DNA of 64,000 nt from Polaribacter glomeratus. Lineage in GTDB: Bacteria; Bacteroidota; Bacteroidia; Flavobacteriales; Flavobacteriaceae. Each line of letters begins with the position of its first letter. Position 1 is the stretch's first letter. Positions 45,830 through 55,409 of the stretch are shown here, piece after piece. Made by a program: the position numbers and the translations under genes. The stretch spans positions 2,323,893-2,387,892 of the forward strand of contig NZ_MSCM01000001.1 of the NCBI RefSeq assembly GCF_002954665.1. Reading direction: 5' to 3'. The notes under the pieces are model-generated. The model made no database searches and was not told where the DNA came from. It worked only from the letters and a program-made list of their open reading frames with translations.

Positions 45830-45870
45830 ATTCTTAAGACTATAATAAGCGATTCTTAAATCATCCTTAA
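45830..45870 (-). promoter_or_regulatory. phased direct repeats upstream of copA
   Basis: ATTCTTAA occurs at 45830 and 45852 and ATCCTTAA at 45863: start-to-start distances 22 and 11 bases, that is, on the same face of the helix. The array lies 45-85 bases before the copA start. It may be a binding site for the cluster's AraC-type regulator; that assignment is inference. Confidence 0.4.
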
Positions 45871-45883
45871 AGAGGAGAAATCT

Positions 45884-46390
45884 CTAATTAATCGTCTTTT
45901 GAACTTTTCCACATTTAAGCATTTTACTACCATAATATGGATTTCTTACTTCATTACTCATACTTAACCAAGCAGAACCTTTGTCATACATTGGGCAAAA
46001 TTGTTGGTAAAGCGTATTTTTTGTTCCCGTAATAGCCACCAAATCCAAAATATCTTTACTCAATGTTTTAAAGTGCTCTCTTTGATGACCCAACGGGCTT
46101 TTTGCAATATGTTCTGCATGTTCTGTGGCATCTTCAATAATATCTATCAATTCTTTTTGTTCATCCGCAGTAAAACTTGACATATTAAAGGCTTTTAAAG
46201 AGATTACCAATGTAGCGCCTGTTTGAGCAGCCTTTTTAGAATCATCAGCTACCAAAGCATCTTTTAACATAAAATAATCAGCAAGAATTGCTTCTGCCTT
46301 AGCATCATTTATTTCATTTTTTTCTTGTGCATTGGTAGAAGAAACGACTAACAATAACATTACTACTATACTCATTTTTAAATTTTTCAT
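45884..46390 (-). CDS. DUF3347 periplasmic copper-associated protein
   Basis: A 168-residue exported protein (signal [22 protein letters not shown]). The domain is helical, followed by conserved [39 protein letters not shown]; the Cys, Met and His residues suggest copper binding. It is clearly homologous to the C-terminal third of CusB in this cluster, which shares all four blocks. DUF3347 proteins are usually found in such clusters. It is 15 bases after the haem-binding protein gene, so cotranscribed. Confidence 0.88.
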   Translation of the reverse strand: MKNLKMSIVVMLLLVVSSTNAQEKNEINDAKAEAILADYFMLKDALVADDSKKAAQTGATLVISLKAFNMSSFTADEQKELIDIIEDATEHAEHIAKSPLGHQREHFKTLSKDILDLVAITGTKNTLYQQFCPMYDKGSAWLSMSNEVRNPYYGSKMLKCGKVQKTIN

Positions 46391-46405
46391 TTTCTTTGTA
46401 TTTAA

Positions 46406-46858
46406 TTATAAATTATTTTTTAACTCTGATATATATTCAATTATTTTCTGTTTTTCAACTAAAGAAAACAGTGCATTTCTGTGGATAAGTGTATAGGATT
46501 CCAAAGGCATTTCGTTACTTTCAATTTGTTTTATAATTGAACGAAGTTTACTTGCCTTTCTTCTGCTCGATAGTAAATCCCACTCACTAAAATTCAATTC
46601 GTCTTTACCTTTTTTAATATGATCTTCTAAAATCCAAGCCACAGGTTGTATTTTATTGTACCAAGGATATGCCGTATTATTACTGTGGCAATCGTAACAA
46701 GAAACTTGTAATTTATTCTTAATTATTTCTGGAACATTATTTACCATCATAAAATCAGTTTTTGGCACAACATCGCTTGTGTTAAGCGCTGTAGGCACAA
46801 ATTGCAAACCCACAAAGGCAACTAATAAAACCAATAGTATGATTTTTACAATTTTCAT
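46406..46858 (-). CDS. haem-binding domain (cytochrome-c-like) protein
   Basis: A 150-residue protein with an N-terminal membrane anchor or signal (about 3-22) and a single CYDCH haem-attachment motif (about residue 55) followed by SNNTAYPWYNKIQPVAWILEDHIKKGKDELNFSEW. This matches the short Bacteroidota haem-binding domain family, not a classical c-type cytochrome fold. It would sit in the periplasm and could serve electron transfer related to copper redox state, an inference from context. Confidence 0.87.
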   Translation of the reverse strand: MKIVKIILLVLLVAFVGLQFVPTALNTSDVVPKTDFMMVNNVPEIIKNKLQVSCYDCHSNNTAYPWYNKIQPVAWILEDHIKKGKDELNFSEWDLLSSRRKASKLRSIIKQIESNEMPLESYTLIHRNALFSLVEKQKIIEYISELKNNL

Positions 46859-46885
46859 TTTATATTTATCTTGTACAAAGTTCGT

Positions 46886-46913
46886 ATTCTAATACTATTT
46901 TCTTTATTCTAAT
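46886..46913 (-). promoter_or_regulatory. ATTCTAAT pair upstream of the haem-binding protein gene
   Basis: Two ATTCTAAT copies at 46886-46893 and 46906-46913 (20 bases apart), in the 67-base gap after the regulator gene. They resemble the ATTCTTAA repeats before copA but differ in the last three bases. Possible regulator site, weak. Confidence 0.3.
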
Positions 46914-46925
46914 TATGGATATAAT

Positions 46926-47492
46926 CTATACAATTTGGTCTAACGGGTTTCTACCTTTATTTTGTAATAATTTATAATCAGTAAGACTCATACCTGTTTC
47001 TATTTTAAATTGCTTGCTCAAATGGTTTATATTACTGTAATCTAAAAACTGACTTATCTCCGTAAAGTTTTTTTCTTGCGCTTCAATTAATTCTTTTACT
47101 TTTTCTATTTTTAGTTTGATAAAATATTTTTCAATGGTTATTCCTTCCGTTGATGAAAATACTTTACTTACTTTCGAATAGTCTTGATGCATTGTTTCAG
47201 CAAGGTGAGTTGATAGATTTTCTTTCAAATCGAGCGGCAGTTTACTTACTATTTTAATGAGATCTATTTTAACTTTTTCAGTTATTTTTTCTTCTACACT
47301 ATTAATTATTTCAAAACCGTTGCTTATAATAATCTTCTCGAGTTTATCCAATTCCTTATCATTTAAAATATTCAATTGTATGCGACCAAGTTCAATTTCT
47401 ACTATTGCTATTTCTTGCGCTTCAATTTCATTTTTGAGCACTTTTATACAACGATCACAAACCATATTTTTTATGTAAAAATCTTTGATCAT
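46926..47492 (-). CDS. AraC-family regulator with N-terminal HMA-like metal domain
   Basis: A 188-residue predicted transcription regulator. Residues 1-65 resemble an HMA fold: FYIKNMVCDRCIKVLKNEI with Cys12 and Cys15, then beta-strand IAIVEIELGRIQLNI and a second helix pair. Residues ~110-180 form an AraC-type HTH (FTEISQFLDYSNINHLSKQFKIETGMSLTDYK). The likely design is that Cu(I) or Ag(I) binding by the Cys pair alters DNA binding, so the protein senses the metal that the cluster exports. It is three bases after tolC and probably autoregulated within the operon. Confidence 0.87.
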   Translation of the reverse strand: MIKDFYIKNMVCDRCIKVLKNEIEAQEIAIVEIELGRIQLNILNDKELDKLEKIIISNGFEIINSVEEKITEKVKIDLIKIVSKLPLDLKENLSTHLAETMHQDYSKVSKVFSSTEGITIEKYFIKLKIEKVKELIEAQEKNFTEISQFLDYSNINHLSKQFKIETGMSLTDYKLLQNKGRNPLDQIV

Positions 47493-47494
47493 TG

Positions 47495-48721
47495 TTACTG
47501 CGTTAAATAGTTAATAATCGTTGTTTGCACATAATAGGCCTTCACAGCTTCTATTTGATTTATTTCAAACTTTAATTGTAATTCCTGAATGTCTAATACA
47601 TCCTTAAAATCAATCGTTCCTGTTTCGTAACTTTTTAGTAAAATTTCTTCTGCATTTTTGGCTTGTCGTAAATTTTTAGCCTGAGTTTTATAACTTATTC
47701 TTGCAGAAATTCTATCTTTTTTTGCTTTGTCTAAAAGTGTTTCTAACGTGTTTAAGCGTTCACTTTTTTGTGCCAAGATTTCTTTTTGTTGCAACTCGTT
47801 TTGCTTGGTTTGCGATCTATATTTATTATTAAAAATTGGAATAGAAATTGACACTGTTGGCATTACAATATCTTTACCATTATCGCTAAAACTCATATTG
47901 GGTCGTTTTTCAACGTTGATATAATCCAATCCAAAACCAATCATTGGGCTACTTTCTTTTTGATTCAGTAATTCAGATTTTTCTACGGATTGATAGAGTT
48001 TGTCATATTTCAACAATTCTGGGTGTAATGCTAAATTTTTACTAGTAATTTCAAAATCATCCGAAGGAATATTTAATTCAGAAACAAGACGAACTACAAT
48101 CGTATTTTCTCTATTCAATAAATTATTAAAAGCAGTTTGTTCTGCTACGTATTGCTGACTCAAAACATCTAATAATTGCTGCATTTCATTTTGACGCATT
48201 TGCAAACGCAATACATCTACTGCAGATGCTTTGCCAACTTCAACAGAAGTTAATGCCAATGTTTCGTAGGTTTCCAACAATTTTATATTTTCGGATAACA
48301 CTTGTTGCTTCGCTTTATTTGCGTATAAATTATAATACGATTGCGAAACCGAAACCATCAGTTTTCTTTTTGCAATTACAATGTCTTCATATTTTGTATC
48401 CGCCAAAGAACTTACATAATTTTCTCTTGCTGTAATATTACCAAACCAAGGCAACATTTGTTTTGCCGATACTCTAAAACGTTGCGCTCCCGTTCGTGTT
48501 TCTGGTTCGCTTACAAAATAGCCAACACCAAATTCGGTATTTGGCAAGGTGTTTACTTCATTTACTTTTTCTGTGGCGATGCTATATTGCAATTCATACT
48601 TTTGAATTTCAGGATTGTTTGCCAATGCTTCGCCAATTAGTGTTTCTAATTGCTGACTTTGAGTCTTAGAAACAAACAGCATAAAACAAACTATACTGCT
48701 AATTTTTATATATAATTTCAT
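47495..48721 (-). CDS. cusC: TolC-family outer-membrane efflux protein
   Basis: A 408-residue exit duct with a signal peptide (MKLYIKISSIVCFMLFVSKTQSQ). Two OEP repeats with long amphipathic coiled coils are apparent, each half carrying heptad-like Leu/Glu/Lys runs (residues ~40-220 and ~245-405). It lies directly between the cusA gene (5 bases upstream) and the regulator, so it pairs with CusA/CusB to move copper or silver out across the outer membrane. The name cusC is by function and context. Confidence 0.9.
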   Translation of the reverse strand: MKLYIKISSIVCFMLFVSKTQSQQLETLIGEALANNPEIQKYELQYSIATEKVNEVNTLPNTEFGVGYFVSEPETRTGAQRFRVSAKQMLPWFGNITARENYVSSLADTKYEDIVIAKRKLMVSVSQSYYNLYANKAKQQVLSENIKLLETYETLALTSVEVGKASAVDVLRLQMRQNEMQQLLDVLSQQYVAEQTAFNNLLNRENTIVVRLVSELNIPSDDFEITSKNLALHPELLKYDKLYQSVEKSELLNQKESSPMIGFGLDYINVEKRPNMSFSDNGKDIVMPTVSISIPIFNNKYRSQTKQNELQQKEILAQKSERLNTLETLLDKAKKDRISARISYKTQAKNLRQAKNAEEILLKSYETGTIDFKDVLDIQELQLKFEINQIEAVKAYYVQTTIINYLTQ

Positions 48722-48726
48722 CTGTT

Positions 48727-51700
48727 TTATGATTTAATAGAAATTGGTTGCGCTTCATTTTTTAATTTTCTCTTTGCTATAAATTCTTTCTTCCAGCTAA
48801 ACAAAACAGGCACAATAAAATAAGAAGTAATGTCGATGATCATTCCTCCAAAAATCGGAATTGCCATCGGAATCATAATATCACTTCCTCTACCTGTTGA
48901 AGTTAATACTGGCAACAATGCTAAAACGGTGGTAACTGTCGTCATTAAACAAGGTCTAATTCGTTTTGATGCCGCTTCTAAAGTTGATTTTCTAATTTCA
49001 AATTTATCTGTTGGATCATTTTTATCAAAAGTTTGCGTTAAGTAGGTTGCCATCACCACACCATCATCCGTAGCAATACCAAACAACGCAATAAAACCAA
49101 CCCAAACAGCGACACTTAAATTAATCGTTTTCATATTAAAAAGGTCTCGTACGTTTTCTCCGAAAAAACTAAAATTCAAAAACCATTCTTGACCATACAA
49201 CCACATCATAATAAAACCTCCTGCAAATGCAACCGATATTCCTGTAAAAATCATTAAGGATGTTGATACAGATCTGAATTGAAAATACAGAATTAAAAAT
49301 ATGATGAGTAAAGCTAAAGGAACCACAACTGACAAGGTTTTTTCTGCTCGAAGCTGATTTTCATAGGTTCCTGTAAATTTATAACTGATGCCTTTTGGCA
49401 CAATTAACTCTCCTGATGCAATTTTTTGCTGAATTAATGCTTGTGCAGTTTCAACTACATTTACTTCTGCAAAACCATCTAACTTGTCAAATAATACATA
49501 GCCAACCAAAAAAGTATCTTCACTTTTAATAACTTGTGGCCCTTTTTCATAACGGATGGTTGCCAATTCGCTTAATGGCACCGGATTTCCTTTACCAACA
49601 GGAATGTAGATGTTTTTTAAATCATCTGGATTATTACGCAATTCTCTTGGATATCGAACTCTTACACCATAACGTTCTCTTCCTTCAACGGTTTGTGTTA
49701 AAATCATTCCGCCAACAGCCACTTTTAAAACATCTTGCACATCTTGTATCGAAATGCCATAACGTGCTATTTTTTCTCTATCAATATCAATAAGTAAATA
49801 CGGTTTGCCTACAATTCGGTCTGCAAAAACAGCTTCTTCCTTTACCCCTTCAGATTGTTTTAAAATCGTTTCTAATTGAACCCCAAAAGCTTCAATTTGT
49901 TTTAAATCTTGTCCTTTAACTTTGATTCCCATTGGTGCACGCATTCCTGTTTGCAACATTACCAATCTCGTTTCGATAGGTTGTAATTTTGGTGCAGAAG
50001 TAACTCCCGGTAACTTGGTAACTCTTATAATTTCGTTCCAAATATCATCTGGTGATTTAATTTCTGGTCGCCAATTTCGGTAGAATTCGCCATCGTTATC
50101 TGGAATGAGTTGTTTTTTTGCATCCACAGATTGCCAAGCTTCACGAGGTTCCGTTGGTAAAGACATTCCGTTTTTTAACACATATTTACCTTCATCATTC
50201 ACTTTATAGCGCTGGCGTTCTCCGTGCTCATTTAACATATATTCAGGTTTATACTGAATCATATTTTCGTACATAGATATTGGCGCAGGATCTAAAGCAG
50301 ATTCTGTTCTGCCCGCTTTACCAACCACAGTTTCTATCTCTGGAATACTAGCAACTGCCATATCTAATTGCTGTAAAACTCGTTTGTTTTCTTCTATCCC
50401 AGAATGTGGCATCGAAGTAGGCATCAACAAAAATGAACCTTCGTTTAATGACGGCATAAATTCCTTGCCTGTATTCTTCATGATATAAAAACCAAAAACC
50501 AATAAGGAAGCAGGAATCGTTAAAAATAGCAGTCTATTTTCTAGTGCCCATTTTAAAATTTTAGAGTAATAATTTTGGAATAAAATAAAAATACCCAACA
50601 ATCCGAAGCAAATAATACAAACAAAAATCAAGTTTAAGGCAATACTTTTATCAACACCAAGTGGTCTCCAATATTCGGCCAATAGAAATACAATTGCCAA
50701 TGAAGACGCAATTATGTTAATACGATTTGCTCTTTTATCAGTAAGTTTACCCTGCATTTTTAAAAACGCTACAGTTCCGTAACTAATTAATAAAATTCCA
50801 ATCCAATAGCCTAAAAACATAATTACAAGCCCCAGAATTAGTAACAATCCGTTTAAAATAAAACTCGTTGTTCTTCTGATGCTCACTTTTTTGAATATCG
50901 AGGCTGCAAAAGGCGGAATTAAAAATAGCGCAATAAATAGTGCTGCTGCTAATGCAAAGGTTTTTGTAAATGCCAAAGGTCTAAATAATTTTCCTTCGGC
51001 GCCAATCATTGTAAAAACTGGAATAAAACTAATAATCGTAGTCATTACCGCAGTTACAATCGCCCCAGAAACTTCGGCCGTAGCATTATAAACAATCTGA
51101 TTAATTGTTAGTTTTTGGTTGTTAGTTATTGGTTGCTCTTCTGATTCATCAATATGACGAATGATGTTTTCTGATAAAATAACCCCAACATCCACCATAG
51201 TTCCAATGGCAATTGCAATTCCTGAAAGTGCCACAATATTTGCATCAACTCCAAAAAGTTTCATCGCAATAAACACAATTAAAACCGCAACAGGTAATAA
51301 TCCTGATATTAATATGGATGCTCGCAGGTTAAAAACCATGACAATAATTACTAAAAAAGTAATTAAAATTTCTAAAATTAACGCTTCATTTAAAGTTCCT
51401 AAGGTTTCTTGAATCAGTTCTGTTCTATCGTAAAACGGAACAATAGTAACTTGTGATGTACGTCCGTCTGCCAGTACTTTCGATGGCAAACCTGCACTTA
51501 ATTCGTTAATTTTTTCTTTTACATTGTTGATAACTTCCATCGGATTTGCTCCATATCTTGCTACCACAACTGCACCCACAACTTCGGCACCTTCTTTATC
51601 TAAAACACCTCTTCGAGTTGCCGGACCTAGAGATACTTTACCAATATCTTTTATTTTGATGGATGTAAAATCCTCTGAAGTAACCACTGCATTTTCAATA

Positions 51701-52479
51701 TCCTCAACCGATTTTACATACCCCAAACCACGTACTAAATATTCTGCTTGGTTGATTTCTAAGGTTTGCGCACCAATATCTTTGTTACTTTCCTTAACGG
51801 CTTTTACAACTTGGTTTAAACCAATATTGTATTGACGCATTAATTCTGGATTCACATCTACTTGGTATTCTTGAACATAACCACCAATAGAAGCCACTTC
51901 AGAAACGCCACTTGCAGAAGACAACGCATATTTTACATAGTAATCTTGAATGCTTCGCAATTCGTGTAAATCCCAACCGCCAGTTACGTTTCCTTGTTCA
52001 TCACGACCTTCTAATGTGTACCAAAATATTTGCCCTAAACCGGTTGCATCTGGTCCTAATGATGGATTTACCCCTTCAGGTAACAATCCGCTTGGCAAGG
52101 AATTTAGCTTTTCTAGGATTCTGCTACGACTCCAATAAAACTCAATATCTTCCTCAAAAATAATGTAAATACTAGAAAAACCAAACATAGAAGAACTACG
52201 GATGGTTTTTACTCCGGGAATTCCTAGTAAAGAAGTCGTTAAAGGATAGGTAATTTGATCTTCAATATCTTGTGGCGAACGACCGTCCCATTTGGTAAAG
52301 ACAATTTGTTGGTTTTCGCCAATATCAGGAATCGCATCTACTGCTACAGGATTGCTTGGCAAAAGACCTGTGTTCCAATTAAAGGGTGCGTTTATAGTTC
52401 CCCATCCCACAAAAAGGACAAGCATTAAAACCGCTACTAGTTTATTTTCTATTAAAAATTTGATGCTTTTATTTAGCAT
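48727..52479 (-). CDS. cusA: CusA-type heavy-metal RND efflux pump
   Basis: A 1250-residue inner-membrane RND pump of the HME subfamily, about 200 residues longer than E. coli CusA. VAIDAIPDIGENQQIVFTKW opens the first periplasmic loop; SGIAIAIGTMVDVGVILSEN carries the TM4 Asp of the proton relay and ALFGIATDDGVVMATYL the second half. Met residues in EFMPSLNEGSFLLMPTSMPHSG and LQTGMRAPMGIKVKG are at positions where CusA binds Cu(I). Extra length comes from added membrane segments near residue 580-640 and a loop near 740-830 typical of Bacteroidota homologues. It leads the core operon. Confidence 0.95.
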   Translation of the reverse strand: MLNKSIKFLIENKLVAVLMLVLFVGWGTINAPFNWNTGLLPSNPVAVDAIPDIGENQQIVFTKWDGRSPQDIEDQITYPLTTSLLGIPGVKTIRSSSMFGFSSIYIIFEEDIEFYWSRSRILEKLNSLPSGLLPEGVNPSLGPDATGLGQIFWYTLEGRDEQGNVTGGWDLHELRSIQDYYVKYALSSASGVSEVASIGGYVQEYQVDVNPELMRQYNIGLNQVVKAVKESNKDIGAQTLEINQAEYLVRGLGYVKSVEDIENAVVTSEDFTSIKIKDIGKVSLGPATRRGVLDKEGAEVVGAVVVARYGANPMEVINNVKEKINELSAGLPSKVLADGRTSQVTIVPFYDRTELIQETLGTLNEALILEILITFLVIIVMVFNLRASILISGLLPVAVLIVFIAMKLFGVDANIVALSGIAIAIGTMVDVGVILSENIIRHIDESEEQPITNNQKLTINQIVYNATAEVSGAIVTAVMTTIISFIPVFTMIGAEGKLFRPLAFTKTFALAAALFIALFLIPPFAASIFKKVSIRRTTSFILNGLLLILGLVIMFLGYWIGILLISYGTVAFLKMQGKLTDKRANRINIIASSLAIVFLLAEYWRPLGVDKSIALNLIFVCIICFGLLGIFILFQNYYSKILKWALENRLLFLTIPASLLVFGFYIMKNTGKEFMPSLNEGSFLLMPTSMPHSGIEENKRVLQQLDMAVASIPEIETVVGKAGRTESALDPAPISMYENMIQYKPEYMLNEHGERQRYKVNDEGKYVLKNGMSLPTEPREAWQSVDAKKQLIPDNDGEFYRNWRPEIKSPDDIWNEIIRVTKLPGVTSAPKLQPIETRLVMLQTGMRAPMGIKVKGQDLKQIEAFGVQLETILKQSEGVKEEAVFADRIVGKPYLLIDIDREKIARYGISIQDVQDVLKVAVGGMILTQTVEGRERYGVRVRYPRELRNNPDDLKNIYIPVGKGNPVPLSELATIRYEKGPQVIKSEDTFLVGYVLFDKLDGFAEVNVVETAQALIQQKIASGELIVPKGISYKFTGTYENQLRAEKTLSVVVPLALLIIFLILYFQFRSVSTSLMIFTGISVAFAGGFIMMWLYGQEWFLNFSFFGENVRDLFNMKTINLSVAVWVGFIALFGIATDDGVVMATYLTQTFDKNDPTDKFEIRKSTLEAASKRIRPCLMTTVTTVLALLPVLTSTGRGSDIMIPMAIPIFGGMIIDITSYFIVPVLFSWKKEFIAKRKLKNEAQPISIKS

Positions 52480-52587
52480 TAGCTTTGATTATTAAACAAT
52501 TAGACATTGGTGTTAAAAAAATACCGAATACAAGAAATTATCCTAATGAAATTAATCAGTGGATAAAAGAGTCTATTGTTTAAAAAA

Positions 52588-53001
52588 TCAAATTAAATAA
52601 GTCTCGTCAATTTTGTAGAGTTGTCGTATGACGAGCGGTGATTTGTATGCTGCGTAAGAAGATATATTTTTAGCTGAACCTTCAAAAAGAGTGTGATACG
52701 TATATACAAATGAAACGATGAATAATTGTTGATTAAAAGTGATTTTATCAACTAATAATTGCAATTCATCTTGACCATCGACCACTAATTGTTCGTCTTT
52801 ACAACAATTCTTTTTAGTCATCTCACAGTCATTTGTTGAAGGCTTTTGCATTTCCATTCCGCAACCTTTTGCTTTATGAAAAACAGCCGTTTCAACCAAA
52901 GTGTCGCCACAAAAATGCATATCAATTGTGAACGACATTGTAGAAAATAAGACTACAAAAGCCATTAAAGTTGATATTATTTTATGTGAAACTTGTTTCA
53001 T
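52588..53001 (-). CDS. HYC_CC_PP-family small protein
   Basis: A 137-residue exported protein with an N-terminal hydrophobic segment (about 10-27). It shows DMHFCGDTLV, then the central CEMTKKNCCKDE, matching the HYC_CC_PP family found next to copper and TonB genes in Bacteroidota; the PP element appears as SPLVIRQLY. The Cys/His/Met content suggests metal handling, but the role is not established. It is divergent from the TonB receptor (95 bases between starts) and first in the copper cluster orientation. Confidence 0.82.
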   Translation of the reverse strand: MKQVSHKIISTLMAFVVLFSTMSFTIDMHFCGDTLVETAVFHKAKGCGMEMQKPSTNDCEMTKKNCCKDEQLVVDGQDELQLLVDKITFNQQLFIVSFVYTYHTLFEGSAKNISSYAAYKSPLVIRQLYKIDETYLI

Positions 53002-53009
53002 ATTAAAAA

Positions 53010-53017
53010 CAAATTTA
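53010..53017 (-). promoter_or_regulatory. -7 element of the copper cluster (HYC_CC_PP gene)
   Basis: Minus-strand TAAATTTG (perfect TAnnTTTG) nine bases before the start codon, facing away from the TonB receptor promoter. Confidence 0.5.
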
Positions 53018-53056
53018 CGAAAATTTATCGAACGAATTATTTTTGTTTAAATTTTC

Positions 53057-53080
53057 ATTCATAAAAAATGAATACTTTTG
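53057..53080 (+). promoter_or_regulatory. TonB-receptor promoter element with overlapping inverted repeat
   Basis: TACTTTTG (53073-53080), perfect TAnnTTTG, 17 bases before ATG 53097, overlaps by one base the inverted repeat ATTCAT-AAAAA-ATGAAT at 53057-53073. The repeat is placed where a repressor would block RNA polymerase. Confidence 0.5.
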
Positions 53081-53096
53081 CGATTAAATATACAGT

Positions 53097-55388
53097 ATGC
53101 CACAAATATTGTTTCTCTTTACCTTATTATTAAGCATTTTAACAAGCTTAGGTCAATCAAAAATAAGCGGAAAAATTATTGATAGTGATACAAATACACC
53201 TTTGGCATCTGCTAAAATCACTAATTTTAAAACCGGTATTGGTACCAACGCTGATTTAAATGGCACATTTCAAAATTTAGAAACTGGAACATACACATTT
53301 CGAAAAGAGGGCTATTTTGAAAAAACGATTGAATTAAAGAAAGAGACGTATGCTATTATTCAGCTTAGCATAAATCCTAATCAATTAAATGAAATTATTA
53401 TTAATGCAAATCAAATACCCAAAAAACTAAAAAGAGCGACCAACGCCATCAACATCATTTCTTCTGATGACATTGCACGCTTTAACAATACAGATTTTGC
53501 GCCAATTTTAAATAGAACTCCTGGCGTTTTTATGCAAAGTGGTGCGTTAAATACCAACCGAATTACCATAAGAGGTATTGGTTCTAGAAATCTTTACGGT
53601 ACCTCAAAAATTAGAGCTTATTTTAAAGATATCCCGTTAACAAACGGAAGTGGAGAAACTACGATTGAAGATTTTGAACTCGCTTCAATTTCTCAATTAG
53701 AAATTATTAAAGGAGCTGCATCAAGTGTTTATGGCGCAGGACTTGGTGGCGTTATTCACTTAAAACCACAAAATGCTTTTTTAAATGAATCTAGCGTTAA
53801 TAGCGAACTTACTGTAGGTTCTTTTGGGTTGATTAAAAGTGTTATTAATGCTAATTACGGGACTTCTAAAAATAGTTTTAGAGCAGTTTTTAGCGACACA
53901 GAAAGTGATGGATATCGTGAAAATAACAATTATAATAGACAAACAATTACACTAAACACCAACCATTTTATTTCAAAAAAAGATGAAGTGTCTTTTTTAG
54001 GAAGTTTCGTAAATTTAAAAGCGTTTATACCGAGTTCAATTAACGAAAATACTTTTATAAATAATCCTAAGTCTGCAGCTTTTACATGGAAACAAGCACA
54101 AGGTTATGAGGATGCTACCCGAGGAATTTTTGGAATCTCATGGAACCATGATTACAGTTCCAGTCTAAAACAAGTTACAAGTGTTTTTACATCTTTTAGA
54201 GAAGGATACGAGCCGAGACCTTTTGATATTTTAAAAGAAAATACACGTGGGCTTGGTATCCGAAGTAGAGTTTTAGGAAACACGGTAGTATTTAAAAACC
54301 CATTTAATTGGACGATTGGCGGCGAACTATTTAATGACACATATACCTACGGAACTTTTGAAAATTTATATAAAGATTTTCCGCCAAATACAGGAAGTGT
54401 AGAAGGCAAACAATTATCTAACTACAAAGAACGCAGATATTATTACAATGTTTTTGCCGAGGCAGATTATGAAATCTCTGAAAAAACCACGATTTCAATT
54501 GGTTTAAATTTAAATAAGACATCCTACAATTTAAAGGATAGGTTTCCAGTTTCTACTGAAAACAAAGACCAATCTGGCAGCTATAAATATAAAGACATTG
54601 TGTCTCCTAAGTTTGGTTTTTCGCACTTGTTAAATAAACAAATTAGTGTTTTTACGAGTATAAGTCATGGCTTCTCTCCTATTTCTCTTCAGGAAACATT
54701 ATTACCAGACGGACAAATAAATAGAGCTGTAAAACCAGAGACAGGTTGGAACTACGAAATAGGAACTCGTGGTGCTTTCCTTAATGATAGGTTTCAGTTT
54801 AACGCATCAATATATAGACTAGACATCAAAAATTTATTGGTTCCTAGAAGAACAGCAGAAGATCAATTTATTGGCATTAATGCGGGTAAAACCCAACATG
54901 ACGGACTAGAATTAGCCATTAATTATAAATGGCTAGATCAAGAAAAAATCTCCATAAGTATGTTTTTAAACTACACTTTAAACAATTATATATTTAAAGA
55001 TTTTATTGATGATACTAAAGATTTTTCTGGAAATGAATTAACTGGTGTTCCTTCTGATGTATTTAATACGGGTCTCGATTTTCAAACTTTAGTTGGTTTC
55101 TACGGAAACATTAATTATCAATTTGTGAGCAGTATGCCAATTACGGATAGTAATAGCTTATATTCTGATAGTTACAACCTCGTAAACCTTAAAATAGGGT
55201 ATCAAACAAACCTTACTAAAAAGCTGAAGTTAAATACGTTTGTAGGTGTAAATAATGTTTTTGATGAATTTTACGCTTCTCAAATTTTAATAAATGCAAC
55301 TGGCTTTGGTGGCAGCGCTCCTAGATATTATTACCCAGGCAATCCTGTAAATTATTATGCTGGAATAAACTTGAATTATCATTTTTAA
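53097..55388 (+). CDS. TonB-dependent outer-membrane receptor
   Basis: A 763-residue outer-membrane transporter. After the signal (MPQILFLFTLLLSILTSLGQS) there is a carboxypeptidase-regulatory-like domain (ISGKIIDSDTNTPLASAKI..., ~20-105), a plug domain (~115-225: INIISSDDIARFN, FAPILNRTPGVFMQSG, GIGSRNLYGTSKIRAYFKDIP, QLEIIKGAASSVYGAGLGG) and a 22-strand barrel ending GINLNYHF. No SusD partner is adjacent, so it is not a Sus-type glycan system. Its placement opposite the copper genes hints at a metal or metal-chelate substrate, but this is inference. Confidence 0.92.
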   Translation: MPQILFLFTLLLSILTSLGQSKISGKIIDSDTNTPLASAKITNFKTGIGTNADLNGTFQNLETGTYTFRKEGYFEKTIELKKETYAIIQLSINPNQLNEIIINANQIPKKLKRATNAINIISSDDIARFNNTDFAPILNRTPGVFMQSGALNTNRITIRGIGSRNLYGTSKIRAYFKDIPLTNGSGETTIEDFELASISQLEIIKGAASSVYGAGLGGVIHLKPQNAFLNESSVNSELTVGSFGLIKSVINANYGTSKNSFRAVFSDTESDGYRENNNYNRQTITLNTNHFISKKDEVSFLGSFVNLKAFIPSSINENTFINNPKSAAFTWKQAQGYEDATRGIFGISWNHDYSSSLKQVTSVFTSFREGYEPRPFDILKENTRGLGIRSRVLGNTVVFKNPFNWTIGGELFNDTYTYGTFENLYKDFPPNTGSVEGKQLSNYKERRYYYNVFAEADYEISEKTTISIGLNLNKTSYNLKDRFPVSTENKDQSGSYKYKDIVSPKFGFSHLLNKQISVFTSISHGFSPISLQETLLPDGQINRAVKPETGWNYEIGTRGAFLNDRFQFNASIYRLDIKNLLVPRRTAEDQFIGINAGKTQHDGLELAINYKWLDQEKISISMFLNYTLNNYIFKDFIDDTKDFSGNELTGVPSDVFNTGLDFQTLVGFYGNINYQFVSSMPITDSNSLYSDSYNLVNLKIGYQTNLTKKLKLNTFVGVNNVFDEFYASQILINATGFGGSAPRYYYPGNPVNYYAGINLNYHF

Positions 55389-55409
55389 CGTAAATTAGCA
55401 CTGAAAATC

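Noticed and set aside
53097-55388. Sus-type polysaccharide utilisation system
   Set aside because: The TonB receptor has no SusD-like lipoprotein next to it and is linked instead to a PQQ dehydrogenase and cytochrome.
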